Shown here one piece after another: positions 1-9,469 of a stretch of 64,000 bases of DNA. Position numbers and translations under genes: made by a program. Source of the DNA: Candidatus Hydrogenedentota bacterium (lineage in GTDB: Bacteria; Hydrogenedentota; Hydrogenedentia; Hydrogenedentales; SLHB01); assembly GCA_020849535.1 (NCBI GenBank), contig JADLGB010000014.1, positions 1 to 64,000 of the forward strand. The letters are read 5' to 3'. The first letter of the stretch is position 1. Each line of letters starts with the position of its first letter. Below the pieces are notes generated by a model. That model saw nothing but the letters and a program-made list of their open reading frames with translations, was not told the DNA's origin and did no database searches.

Positions 1-41
1 AGACTCAGTTTGGCTCGTATGAGCTTGTTGGATTGGGTCAT
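1..41 (-). CDS. IS transposase, N-terminal fragment cut by window edge
   Basis: Reading leftward from an ATG at 39-41, the first 13 residues are MTQSNKLIRAKLS. This resembles the N-terminal helix-turn-helix start of IS481/IS3-type transposases, which often begin with a similar 'RAKLSLLEL' stretch. A strong ribosome-binding sequence (aaaggagag) sits just upstream, around 48-56. Only the start is in the window, so the family is a recognition from 13 residues and could be wrong. An imperfect inverted sequence near 77-110 may be the terminal repeat of the element. Confidence 0.5.
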   Translation of the reverse strand, partial: MTQSNKLIRAKLS

Positions 42-213
42 GGTTATCTCTCCTTTGGTTGCCGCCAAAGGGATACCTGACCCAATTCGCATGTCAGGTG
101 TCAAATCAAGTCGTGACTAGGACATCTCAAGCCTCCCACGGTCTAGCAGTATGAATCTATTGCTGAGGCAGACGGTACTGGGCACCGCGAATGCGTGATA
201 GATATGGTTTCAC

Positions 214-1011
214 ATGAGTAACGCAAACAGCCCCGTTTTCGAGCGCTACATCGGCATCGACTATTCGGGCGCGAAGGCGCAAACGTCGAGCCTAAAGGGG
301 CTGCGCGTCTTCATGGCGCATCGAGCTTCTCCACCAATCGAAGTGGAACCACCAGCGAGTCCGCGTAAGTACTGGACAAGACGCGGTGTCGCCGAATGGC
401 TTGTCGGACAGCTTTCGGCAAACCAGCCGTCGCTGGTAGGAATCGACCACGGCTTTTCTTTTCCGCGGCGCTACTTCGAGACGCACCTCTTAGCGCTTGA
501 CTGGGCAAATTTCCTCGATGATTTCCAGCGCCACTGGCCAACCGACGATGATCACACCTACGTCGATTTTGTGCGGCACGGTAACCACGGCATCGGCGCG
601 GCCCGTTCCGGGGAACCGCGCTGGAAACGGCTGACCGAGGTGCGGGCGGGCGCCGCCAAGTCAGTGTTCCATTTCGATGTCCAGGGCTCGGTTGCAAAGT
701 CCACCCACGCCGGCCTTCCCTGGCTTCGCTACTTGCGCAATACGCTAGGTAACCGTGTCCATTTTTGGCCCTTCGAAGGTTGGGAAATCCCGGTCGGCGT
801 GTCCGCGATCTTAGAGGTCTACCCCGCGTTGTGGAGTCGCGGTTTTCCGCGGGAGAATCGTACTCCCGACCAGCACGACGCCTGGTCGGTTGCGGCTTGG
901 TTGCGCGGTGCCGACATGAACGGCAGCCTTGCAGAATTCCTTAAACCATCGCTGACGCAAGAAGATCGCGCGACGGCACAGATTGAAGGCTGGATCTTGG
1001 GAATCAAGTGA
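214..1011 (+). CDS. RNase H-fold (DUF429-like) predicted nuclease
   Basis: A 265-residue soluble protein without signal peptide. The first strand carries IGIDYSGAK and a later strand has VGIDHGFSF, the acidic-strand pattern of RNase H-like folds. The C-terminal part has a VYPALW segment and a DQHDAWSVAAWL helix, the arrangement seen in DUF429-type predicted nucleases. Catalysis would use the Asp residues of these motifs; this is inferred from fold resemblance and not from a close named homologue. The ATG at 214 has only a weak ribosome-binding site. The next gene starts 165 bases downstream on the same strand. Function could be nucleic-acid cleavage in a defence setting, but nothing in the sequence proves that. 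Confidence 0.6.
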   Translation: MSNANSPVFERYIGIDYSGAKAQTSSLKGLRVFMAHRASPPIEVEPPASPRKYWTRRGVAEWLVGQLSANQPSLVGIDHGFSFPRRYFETHLLALDWANFLDDFQRHWPTDDDHTYVDFVRHGNHGIGAARSGEPRWKRLTEVRAGAAKSVFHFDVQGSVAKSTHAGLPWLRYLRNTLGNRVHFWPFEGWEIPVGVSAILEVYPALWSRGFPRENRTPDQHDAWSVAAWLRGADMNGSLAEFLKPSLTQEDRATAQIEGWILGIK

Positions 1012-1176
1012 GAGTGTGACGAATCGGGAGAAGTGATCTTGACGAATGGTGAAGCCATCCTCCTAGAGCGCGTAGGCACGATCGGACTGGACTTACTCCT
1101 CTATCCCCCCCGGCCAGGATGCCAAGAGGAATGAACAAGGGACTGCTGGATATGGTGTTCATAGGACTGGAAAGAC

Positions 1177-2811
1177 ATGAGCGTACAAACGGAGAGTAAG
1201 CATGCCCCCAGTCCTCCCGTTCCTTCGTGGGTCGAAAAGGAAGCCCAGGACATAACCGGATTGGACTTGCTTGGACTCCGAGCGCCTGTCAACGCAACTG
1301 GCAACGTCCTGCTCAACGGCGTGACGACGATCAGCCCCATGGTCCGGTACATCTCATTGCGGACGTGGATCACCCACGTGTACGGTCAACTCGGATTGCC
1401 TGATTCCAGCCGTGACTTTATTGAGTTCGCCACGCGGGTTGAATCGGCGATTGTCGTCGGGAATCTCGTAGATAACCCGAATGCTTCGGGTCTGATCGGT
1501 AGCGATGCCGCCTCAAAAATGGTTGCGGAGGCCAGCAAACAGATTGAGCTGCAACGCTTGGTCAAACAACCCGCTGCGAACATATATCTTGGGCCATCAT
1601 TGCAGCTCGGAATTGCCTTTGAGCGCGATGAAGGAATCGCCGGCCTAACAGAGGAACGCGGCCTACCTCTTGCCATGGCCGCGGATGAGATTCTTGGCAA
1701 GACGCGGTTTGGCGAAGAACTGCTGCGGACGCCAACGCTGAAAAAGTTCACTAGAGACGATCTTGCTAAGCTGGGAGCGGCGTTTCCTATAGGCGCGCCA
1801 AGCGAGAAGGAACGGCAGGTGCTGCTCTCGGCGATTCTGCCGACGAAGCCGAGATCCGAATCCGAATTCAACCGTGTCGCTTCGTACGGGATACTCCTGG
1901 AGATCGCAAACAATTCTGACGGTCTCCACGAATTCGATATATTGAATCACGCCGTCGATCCTGATTGCCCGCTCTTACCAAAATACACGAAGTGGCTGAA
2001 CGGATGGGCCTGCTACTTCGTCCGAGATATGCTCGCTATCGTCCATGAAGCTGCACTTGCAGCGATGCTATATGCACTTCAAGACGAGGGAGGCGACGAG
2101 AGGCCTGTGGCCGGGCATGCCTTGATATGCGCGATGTTGCGCGATGATGCCGAGCTCAGAGTAGCGCTGAAAGACTTGGGTTTGTTGCCCGTTGGGCGGA
2201 AACCTCTAGACGCTCCCCTTCATGAATTAGCAAGGCTTCTCGACGAGCGGACCTCGATGAAACACAAAGGGCAAATGCCCCGATGGGATGGTTTGAGTGA
2301 ACAGGATGTGATTGATGTAGCTTATGAGGGCGGCATAAAGGCTCTTGCTATGCTACCAGTGTCCTGGCTTCTTTCCCAGGCGCGCGTCGCTAAAGGTGAA
2401 GAAAACCAAGAGATCCTGTCTGATTATCTTTCCCCACAGGGTTGGGCGAGAATCGGGATCGAGCAAGTAGTGTTGCCCGGCATCGCGGACATGCTAAGGC
2501 GTGAGATTACTATCCGAGAAGCTATGTCAGAACTGGCGATGCGAACAATGGACCAGCATGTAAGGATCGCATGGGCTCGTCTAGCGGCGGACCCAAACCG
2601 CGACGTAGCGTTGCTGACAGTTGACAACGGTATGTGGACGCTACGGAACGGTAAGGAGTTCCGACCAGGCCGAACGGCCTCCCGCCTCATCCAGGCTATC
2701 GGCTGGTTGCGCCAACTCGGGCTTCTTCAAGACACTGGGTGTACAAAGGAGGGCAAGAGGCACCTCGAAGAGATTCGGAATCATCTAATCGAGCAGGAGG
2801 GTACGGCATGA
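1177..2811 (+). CDS. Unrecognised 544-aa protein paired with a PLD protein
   Basis: The protein is soluble, with no signal peptide, membrane segment or motif I recognise. It is mostly helical in composition. The ATG at 1177 follows a ggaaag element at a sensible distance. Its stop overlaps the start of the phospholipase-D-fold gene as ATGA (2808-2811), so the two are translationally coupled and probably work together. The pairing of an uncharacterised large protein with a two-HKD nuclease-fold protein resembles two-gene defence modules; that role is inference from arrangement only. Confidence 0.75.
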   Translation: MSVQTESKHAPSPPVPSWVEKEAQDITGLDLLGLRAPVNATGNVLLNGVTTISPMVRYISLRTWITHVYGQLGLPDSSRDFIEFATRVESAIVVGNLVDNPNASGLIGSDAASKMVAEASKQIELQRLVKQPAANIYLGPSLQLGIAFERDEGIAGLTEERGLPLAMAADEILGKTRFGEELLRTPTLKKFTRDDLAKLGAAFPIGAPSEKERQVLLSAILPTKPRSESEFNRVASYGILLEIANNSDGLHEFDILNHAVDPDCPLLPKYTKWLNGWACYFVRDMLAIVHEAALAAMLYALQDEGGDERPVAGHALICAMLRDDAELRVALKDLGLLPVGRKPLDAPLHELARLLDERTSMKHKGQMPRWDGLSEQDVIDVAYEGGIKALAMLPVSWLLSQARVAKGEENQEILSDYLSPQGWARIGIEQVVLPGIADMLRREITIREAMSELAMRTMDQHVRIAWARLAADPNRDVALLTVDNGMWTLRNGKEFRPGRTASRLIQAIGWLRQLGLLQDTGCTKEGKRHLEEIRNHLIEQEGTA

Positions 2812-5351
2812 ATCCCAGAGCGTTCTGTCGTGAGGGATCCTATGAAATGGCCCTGCTCCTAACGTATTCCTTCGATCCGCTATTCTTTGAGCGCGTTGTC
2901 CTGCGCGATTTGTGGGCGGGCGGAATGAATGAGTGTTTGGTGATTGCGGACCGCCGCGCTTTGGATGAAGCGCTTCCGCGTGCGATAGGCCAGGTGCACC
3001 ATCTTGGAAGACGCTACCGTCTCACCACGCCATCCGGGGACACGATGCAGCACGCCAAACTCATATTGCGCGCCGGACCTGCCGGCGCCGTTGTATGGGT
3101 AGGTTCAGGCAATCTGACATGTGGTGGTTGGGGGGAGAACAGTGAACTCGCTACGGCGTGGCAAATTGAACCGTCTGATGAACAGGGAGTGATGCTCTTT
3201 TCTACACTCATTGCAGGTATTACACCGATACTCCACGGCAGCGCTGAGCAATTTGGCCAGAAACTGCTTGATCTTCCCTGGGTATCCAACAAGGTTCGAC
3301 GGATCGACAGCAATTATGCTCTCCTAATGTCGCAAAAAGGAGCCACTCTCGCCAGCCAGCTTGCCCGGCGGTGGGAAGGGAGAGATTTTCACACTGTCAG
3401 GGTACTTACTGGTTCTACGGATCACGCGGGTGCGTTCCTCGATTGGGCAGCCCGCACATTCGGCGTGAAGAAGGCTGTAATCGGGCTTTGTCCTGATTGC
3501 AGTGACTTTGAGCCAAAGCGGCTCAAGAAGTTGCCCCTGGAAGTTCGTATTGTCCCGCTGCCGGCTAGTCCAATGTCCCATGCGAAGTTCTATTACTTCG
3601 AAGGCAAAAAGAGAGATGCTGCCGTGGTCGGCTCGGCGAACTGTTCGGCTGCTGCCTGGCTTGCCCCGATGTTTTCCAGCGGCAATACCGAACTCGTGGT
3701 TGTGTATGACCGCTGTGATCGAGATGACTTTCGCAAGATTCTAAAGATTCTCGACAAAGGCAAAGAGGTCCCGCCTGAAAGCGTACTCAATCCTGCAAAA
3801 GAAGAAGTTTCTAATGACGGCCTCCAGGTACACGGCATACACGTGCTGGAATTAAGTGTCAGCCGCTCAACCAGAGAGTTGAAGCTTGGCCTTGCTGCTC
3901 ACAAGGCTACAATTCGCGCCGTTGTCGCTCACTTTGGCGAGTTACAATCCCCCCTGAAAGCGGGCGACGATGAGGGGACGCTCTTCGTTGGCAAATATCC
4001 CGATCTTCCGATGATGACCGGAACATATTTCGCCCGTATTGTTTTTGAACTCAAGGATGGGTATGAGCATCAGGTCATACGTTGGCTGGATGAAGAAGAC
4101 GAACTTGCTCAATCATCTGTCCGTCATCGAATTCTCTCCATTGAGCGCCTTGCAACGCCAACCAAGACAAGCGAACAGAGACAGATCATTGAAGGCATCG
4201 CTGATGTGGCGCGGGCTATCTTCTCCAATCGCGAATTCCCGGACCCCGTTTTCGTTTCGGAGAAGGCTGAGGAGGAAGATAAGGACCGGCCAGCCGTAGA
4301 TCCCCATCAGCTGGTGCGAAGCATCGAACTGATCCCGGAACGGCATTCCGGCATGCAGCACCAAGGACCTGGTGCCGGATTTTCGCTTCACGGTATCATG
4401 CGAATATTGTTTGAAAGCACGCGGCGCTCCAGCGACGAGAACTTCGATGTAGACGAAACGGGCAGCGTTTTAGATGTTGATGATGAGGCTGAGCTTCCGA
4501 AGAAAACACAAAGGGAAGAACCGCCGGAATCGCTGAAAAGTCGTCTGGTCAAGACTATGGAGCATTTCCTTGAACAGGAAACAGAAGCGGAGTTCTTGAC
4601 GGAATGCACGGCAACCCAACTCTCACAGGCAACGGCTTTTCCGCTCGCGGTGGCTGCGCGTGCTCTGGACGGAGGCTGGATTGACGAATCCATGGCAGAG
4701 TCGTGGTTCGTCCGCGTGCTTAATTTGTTATTCAACACACAATTGGAAGACGATAATGGTTGCCTACACGCAGGCGCTCTTGCTCTGGTAACACATCGTT
4801 ACTCTAAGGAGCGACGCCTTTCTACGCTGGAAAAAGTCTTTGGGGATGGTCTTCTGTGGTCCGCGCTGGTTTTAGCCTTTTCACACCTGCAATGGGATCA
4901 GGCAAAACGTTTTCTCGCCAAGGAGCTCTACTTGCGAGACCTGTTTGATGCACCGATTCTATATGCCCGAGCCGATCCTGAAACGGTGTCCAGAACTATT
5001 CAAGGTTATCGTGGTCGAGGTAGTGCCAAAGAACTTTTGTCTGAGGCGGAGAAGATTGCCAGAAGAGTTAAGACGTTGGAGAAGTGCCTCTCTTATGAGT
5101 TTGAGGAATTGTGCCAGAGGCAAAAAGGACTCAAGCATGAAATAGGCGATCTTGTCTACCGCCCCAAAGCTGGATTTGGATGGACCAGAGAAAATGCCCC
5201 TATTAGCAGTTCATCAAAGCTTTCAATCTACCTGAGAAGAAAGGGTGATGAAGGTAAGTTCTGCAGCAACTGGTATTGTAATGTTCGGCTGGCAGCTGCG
5301 GGTTCAAAGGCGATCTCGAAGCTGCTAGAACGACTTGGCGCGATCAGATGA
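2808..5351 (+). CDS. Phospholipase D-fold protein with two HKD half-sites
   Basis: I place the start at the ATG at 2808, which overlaps the previous stop and follows a gaggaggg-like site; an upstream in-frame start at 2739 lies inside the previous gene. The 847-residue product has a first half-site HAKLIL followed by GSGNLT (about residues 85-110) and a second HAKFYYF followed by GSANCSAAAW (about 260-285). These are the two HxK(x)4(D) half-sites with trailing GS(G/A)N typical of the PLD superfamily. The Asp of the canonical motif is not obvious in either half. The C-terminal 500 residues are unassigned and include an acidic stretch. PLD-fold enzymes in such settings are usually nucleases (compare DrmC of DISARM); substrate unknown. 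Confidence 0.8.
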   Translation: MNPRAFCREGSYEMALLLTYSFDPLFFERVVLRDLWAGGMNECLVIADRRALDEALPRAIGQVHHLGRRYRLTTPSGDTMQHAKLILRAGPAGAVVWVGSGNLTCGGWGENSELATAWQIEPSDEQGVMLFSTLIAGITPILHGSAEQFGQKLLDLPWVSNKVRRIDSNYALLMSQKGATLASQLARRWEGRDFHTVRVLTGSTDHAGAFLDWAARTFGVKKAVIGLCPDCSDFEPKRLKKLPLEVRIVPLPASPMSHAKFYYFEGKKRDAAVVGSANCSAAAWLAPMFSSGNTELVVVYDRCDRDDFRKILKILDKGKEVPPESVLNPAKEEVSNDGLQVHGIHVLELSVSRSTRELKLGLAAHKATIRAVVAHFGELQSPLKAGDDEGTLFVGKYPDLPMMTGTYFARIVFELKDGYEHQVIRWLDEEDELAQSSVRHRILSIERLATPTKTSEQRQIIEGIADVARAIFSNREFPDPVFVSEKAEEEDKDRPAVDPHQLVRSIELIPERHSGMQHQGPGAGFSLHGIMRILFESTRRSSDENFDVDETGSVLDVDDEAELPKKTQREEPPESLKSRLVKTMEHFLEQETEAEFLTECTATQLSQATAFPLAVAARALDGGWIDESMAESWFVRVLNLLFNTQLEDDNGCLHAGALALVTHRYSKERRLSTLEKVFGDGLLWSALVLAFSHLQWDQAKRFLAKELYLRDLFDAPILYARADPETVSRTIQGYRGRGSAKELLSEAEKIARRVKTLEKCLSYEFEELCQRQKGLKHEIGDLVYRPKAGFGWTRENAPISSSSKLSIYLRRKGDEGKFCSNWYCNVRLAAAGSKAISKLLERLGAIR

Positions 5352-6069
5352 CTTCCTGGAGCTGATGAAAAGAAATGAACAAGGGCCGGTGGCACCGCAG
5401 ATCCGTTTTCAAGGTAACCCTTTCGGCGGATGTAAACCTCAAGCGCTAAGACCAATATGAGCCAAGAGTTACGCCGAGTAAGCCGTTGCCTTCCCATTGC
5501 AAGTAGCAATTCTCGTAGCAATCGCATTGCCGACGACGCGTAAGGTGTTTTCCCGCAAGGCCTTGCGATTGCTCGACCGTTGGGGTCATAACCCAACAGC
5601 AACTACTGTCAATCCTGTCCTACGAGTGCGTTCAGTTGAAGCCGGAGTTTACGCTTGGTGTACACCTATACGGCTGGTTTGGCGGGACCGTTTTGTTAGG
5701 TTGAAACATGATCGTAGCGATCTCGTATTGACTTACGACAATGGGGTGCCCCGATGATTTGTTCCGTTGAATGTGTACCGGTGGTAGTGAGAGAATTCGT
5801 AGACCATTGAGCCGAGGAGGACTCTCAGGTGAACGGAAAGCGGTATCGCGAGGACCAACCTAGGTAAATACTCTCACTCCGACTGGTACACGAATCGGGG
5901 GCAGGTTGCCGATGCAACAAGAGACTCGGCAGACGCCAGAGCATTAAGCCGTTCGGAAGTTATGTAAAGGGAATCGCTGCATTTGTATGGCACCCGCTTC
6001 CCGCCCAAGTTATCCTAATATGCAACACCAAACTATGAATGCTAGAAAAAGAGACTCGATAGGACTATC
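5352..6069. other. Intergenic, no supported gene
   Basis: The 718 bases between the PLD gene and the caspase-like gene hold only short overlapping open frames on both strands, without ribosome-binding sites or recognisable motifs. I see no tRNA, no convincing terminator and no clear repeat here. It may be decayed sequence. Confidence 0.5.
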
Positions 6070-7923
6070 GTGAAGACCATCCCCATACGATTCACAGAAG
6101 ATGAAGAAGAAAATCTTTGGATGACAGAAGGCGATCCTCCAGTATGGCCAATAGCCGCGAGAGCTGAGCGAGATGCTTTGCTCCTAACCGCCAACCTTTT
6201 CGATGCCGTTCTTGATCCGACGGGAAGCAGCCAATCCTCGCCGATTACAAAGAGCAGCTGGGTTGCGGCATTAGGTAAGGATGTGACGCAAGAGGCCCAC
6301 CTTTACGCGTACCTAACTCAGCGGTCATTTTGCTTGGTGGAACGTGATGAGGATTTGCTCGGGGTGCCCAGCTTGGCTGTAGTCGTGACGACGAGCGAAA
6401 GAATTACAGCCGGACTGCTCAACCTTCTGTACAATGGGATGTCGACAGAAGAAGCGCCTGGAATCATTTACTCCCAAAATCCCGTTAGTCTGCGCCGTCA
6501 AGTGCTGTGCCGAGCGGCTGCGGCTTACCTTTCCGACTCAGCCCCGACGCGTCGCGTAGATATATTCCCTCTAATCCCGTTTGAAGAAGTTCTAACAAGC
6601 GAGCGAAAGGTGCTAAGTGCCAACAGTTCAGCCGTCACTATACGAAACGCCCTGAGAGAAGGGGCTGGATTGGTAAACCTCAAGACTCACAGCGATGGCA
6701 TAGATGCCTATCTTGGCAAGGAATTGAAGATCTGCCCTCTCGACCATCAGGTTCGTGGAGACCTCGGCCGGGCGCCTCGATGCGTAGTCACAGGTCAGTG
6801 CCATCGACTCAATGACATAACGCTGGACGAGGCTTGGGCTTCGGGTTTCTTAATGCCACCCCACCGTATTTCGGCGCGCCTGTTGGTGTGGGATACGTGT
6901 TACGGGATTTTAGCAATGAGCAGTGTTATAGATGCCGAGTGGGGAATAGGCGCAAAGCTGGCACATTCAGCGACCATCGGGGCGGCCTTGGCACCATGGC
7001 ATATGGCCGTCACGCCTCCACTAAACTCGCAACCGTTGCTTGAGGCGATCGCGGAGGGGATACCGGTCGGTCGATCCTTGGCACTGTTCCACCAAATGCG
7101 TCAATCATTGGATCTTTCTCATAGATTTTGTTTGCTGGGTGACCCGCAAGTCCTCGTAAAGTCAACGAGGAATACCATCGGGGCTTGCAGCCCGCCTGTT
7201 GCGCGGAAGCAAAGCCTTAGACGCGGCGACCGTGTACGCGACAAGAGTGCAACTCCAAACCTGGACTTTATTAAAAAATGTCTTGTTAATGCGCTTGCCG
7301 AACTAGAGACCGAAGTTGTGCCCGAGGTGGCAGGGATGCTGAGGCGACTTGGCGATAGAACGCTAGATAGAATTTATTCGTATGAAAGTGGGTTCTCTCA
7401 AGCTTCTCATGCGGTTGTCGCTCGCAAAGCCACAGGGATGAGGCAAGACCTTTGTGAGTACTTGTCGTACAGACACTGGACTCATTGGATATCGGATTGG
7501 AGGCGCTTGAGCTGCAGACAGCACGCTCGTCCCGTCCGGTGTCTAGTGTGTGGGAACGGCGTAAAATCTCTTATTGCCGAAATCAATATTGTAGGAGTTC
7601 CCCCCCGGAAACTTACCATTTGTCCATTTTGCGATTCGATTCAAGATGCGCCGACCGGTTGCTCTATGGCGGTTGTCGTGGAAAGGGGGCTCTGCGTAAG
7701 TATTGTTGGTGAAATGCCCATCCAGCAAAGCAACGCAAGGTTGGCTATTCATTCATCACATCCGTTAGAAACACTGTCGCTAGAGTGGCCAATCGGCGCT
7801 GACGGAGCGCCCTCCACAAGCTTTCGTCCGAAGATTACTTTGCCTCCTGGCCCCCTCTTTTTTACTATCGCGTTTGTCTATGGTCTGAACATCGCTCTGC
7901 TCACTCAACGAGGGCGTGGTTGA
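6070..7923 (+). CDS. Caspase/C25-like (CHAT-type fold) protein with zinc knuckles
   Basis: A 617-residue protein. Residue ~207 is the His of LKTHSDGID and residue ~277 the Cys of WDTCYGI. Their order and spacing fit the His-Cys dyad of clan CD peptidases (caspase, CHAT, gingipain C25). The phrase FCLLGDPQ at about 355 is characteristic of C25/CHAT proteins just after the catalytic core. Two CxxC pairs (CLVCGNG at ~491 and CPFC at ~518) form a probable zinc ribbon in the C-terminal part. No signal peptide or membrane helix is seen, so a cytoplasmic protease is most likely. The 78-aa leader-like peptide 680 bases downstream is a candidate substrate, which is inference. Family membership rests on motif reading only. 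Confidence 0.6.
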   Translation: MKTIPIRFTEDEEENLWMTEGDPPVWPIAARAERDALLLTANLFDAVLDPTGSSQSSPITKSSWVAALGKDVTQEAHLYAYLTQRSFCLVERDEDLLGVPSLAVVVTTSERITAGLLNLLYNGMSTEEAPGIIYSQNPVSLRRQVLCRAAAAYLSDSAPTRRVDIFPLIPFEEVLTSERKVLSANSSAVTIRNALREGAGLVNLKTHSDGIDAYLGKELKICPLDHQVRGDLGRAPRCVVTGQCHRLNDITLDEAWASGFLMPPHRISARLLVWDTCYGILAMSSVIDAEWGIGAKLAHSATIGAALAPWHMAVTPPLNSQPLLEAIAEGIPVGRSLALFHQMRQSLDLSHRFCLLGDPQVLVKSTRNTIGACSPPVARKQSLRRGDRVRDKSATPNLDFIKKCLVNALAELETEVVPEVAGMLRRLGDRTLDRIYSYESGFSQASHAVVARKATGMRQDLCEYLSYRHWTHWISDWRRLSCRQHARPVRCLVCGNGVKSLIAEINIVGVPPRKLTICPFCDSIQDAPTGCSMAVVVERGLCVSIVGEMPIQQSNARLAIHSSHPLETLSLEWPIGADGAPSTSFRPKITLPPGPLFFTIAFVYGLNIALLTQRGRG

Positions 7924-8599
7924 TAAGGCTGAGCCCTACTGGAGTTCGGACAGGAAAGCAGTTGTTCCCAGAACCGCATAGACTCGCAAGATTCCAACCT
8001 CACGGAAGCATGGATACTCTGCTATGCGCAACGGACGCACCCCTGGCGGAGGCGGTCATTGCGTTACTTTGGCGGTGCACCGAAGCCAGGGCACTGAGCT
8101 AAAGGGCTGGGATGCTATCCCTGCGTGTATAGCACCCCGCGGTGCGCTCGCCAAGCGCATCTCGGGAACAGGCGAACGCACGTTTTGCCGGACCAAGGCC
8201 CAAACGCGAGAGGAAAATGACTTAGTGCCCGCTGTAGCAGTCGGCAAGCACCGGTGGAAGTTCGGAACAATTCTTCCAGCGGCCAACGAACACGTCGGAT
8301 ACGACACAATCTTGGCGTGCCCAATCCAAGAGGCAGTTGACATACTATGGCGCACGAAGCTATGTTGATTGTTGGGTCGCATCCGAAACCGGGGAGCAAG
8401 GAACTAAGGAGCTTTAGAGAACCCTTCCCGGTGGGCAAGATATCTTCATGAAAAGTATGTGGCGCGCGCGGATTTTTCGACGTGGCGTTGGATGATTAAA
8501 GAAGGGCAGTCAAGGGACGGACCGGGGGCAGCTAGAGGATAGCCCGCGACCTAGGGTATAGGACACCCACTGACCGACACAACGCAAGGAGAGATAGAC
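7924..8599. other. Intergenic, possibly decayed coding sequence
   Basis: Short frames continue after the caspase-like gene. One begins with TTG overlapping its stop and runs about 60 codons to 8102; another spans 8024-8368. Neither has a good ribosome-binding site or a family I know. I consider this stretch non-coding or degraded. Confidence 0.4.
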
Positions 8600-8836
8600 A
8601 TGCCTAAGATGAAGCTGGAGAAATCGTCGCTCGAAGACCTCAACTTCCGAATGAAGAACGACCCTAAATTGAGGAGTGCGTTTCTTGCGGAGTTGTCCGC
8701 CTTACTCGAGAAATTCGGTGTCGACACGACCGATCTGCATGATTTCGGAGTCGTCAAAGTGCCCCGTGGGAAAGCCATCGACCTTCACACCTTGCTACAT
8801 TCGCATGTCGATACGGCTATGGTTGCGTACTGGTAG
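8600..8836 (+). CDS. Small peptide resembling an NHLP/Nif11-type RiPP precursor
   Basis: A 78-residue product with an excellent ribosome-binding site (aaggagag) ahead of the ATG at 8600. Residues ~13-45 read as an amphipathic helix, LEDLNFRMKNDPKLRSAF and onward, followed by LLEKFGVD. This resembles leader peptides of the NHLP (nitrile-hydratase-like) and Nif11 classes, which contain a 'DP.hR..h...' helix and a 'h..hGh.h' turn. The C-terminal 30 residues, rich in His, Asp and Val and ending in AYW, would be the core. There is no Gly-Gly site. A caspase-like protein lies upstream and a cluster with two B12-type radical SAM enzymes lies downstream on the opposite strand. The precursor role is inference; it could also be a small regulatory protein. 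Confidence 0.55.
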   Translation: MPKMKLEKSSLEDLNFRMKNDPKLRSAFLAELSALLEKFGVDTTDLHDFGVVKVPRGKAIDLHTLLHSHVDTAMVAYW

Positions 8837-9469
8837 GCGATGAAGCTTACGCACGACCGCCGCAACTGCCCACTGCGGCATGTCTCGGCTAGACTGGCGC
8901 ATCGGGTATGTGAAAGTCGGGCGGCGGCTTTGACTATCTCTCAGCGCAAGGAGCTAACCGCTTCCCGTCCGGTTGGTGCAGGAAAACGGTACGCAGCGGG
9001 GATACAACAGAGCGGCAAAAGATGGCGGCACTAAGCGAAAGGTGGCCGGTGAAGGGATGTCGCCCTCTGATAGAGAGTAAGGCGAGCCACGTAACGAAAG
9101 TGCCTAGGGCCGGGGATATTGGTGCTGGCCCAGTTCCTCTTTAACCAGCTCGTGACACATCTTCAGTTCGAATCCCGGTTGCCGCAATTGATGCACTTTG
9201 AGGAATCACTTAGCACCTGCCCTTCGAGGCGGGTGCCTTTGCGCTCACAGTAGACCAATACCGCCCGGCGCTGAGGCCAAGCATTACTTGGCCACGTAAT
9301 TTGCGAAAGTGCCATAGTGTGACTGTACCGTTCGCTTGCGCCCCACCTCGTACCCTGGCCAATACCAAACCCCGTGGATGGGTGACCTCATGGCTGGCAG
9401 GGGCGGAGCTCCTAGGCGTGGGCGCTACATATCTGGCATCTCAGTCAGCCCTTGGCGAGGCTAACGGCA
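8837..9469. other. Intergenic region with one hairpin
   Basis: No coding sequence is supported between the small peptide and the FkbM gene. The plus-strand frames here lack ribosome-binding sites and recognisable content. The only clear structure is the stem-loop near 9213-9236. Confidence 0.5.
9213..9236 (+). terminator. Possible terminator hairpin between convergent genes
   Basis: A 9-bp stem (gcacctgcc with ggcgggtgc, one G-T pair) closes a six-base loop and is followed by cttt only. It lies between the plus-strand small peptide gene and the minus-strand FkbM gene, where a bidirectional terminator would be expected. The weak T run lowers confidence. Confidence 0.35.

Noticed and set aside
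9160..9190. Possible tRNA 3' end (ttcgaatcccgg)
   Set aside because: The bases around the T-loop-like sequence do not pair as a T-stem, and no cloverleaf can be drawn.
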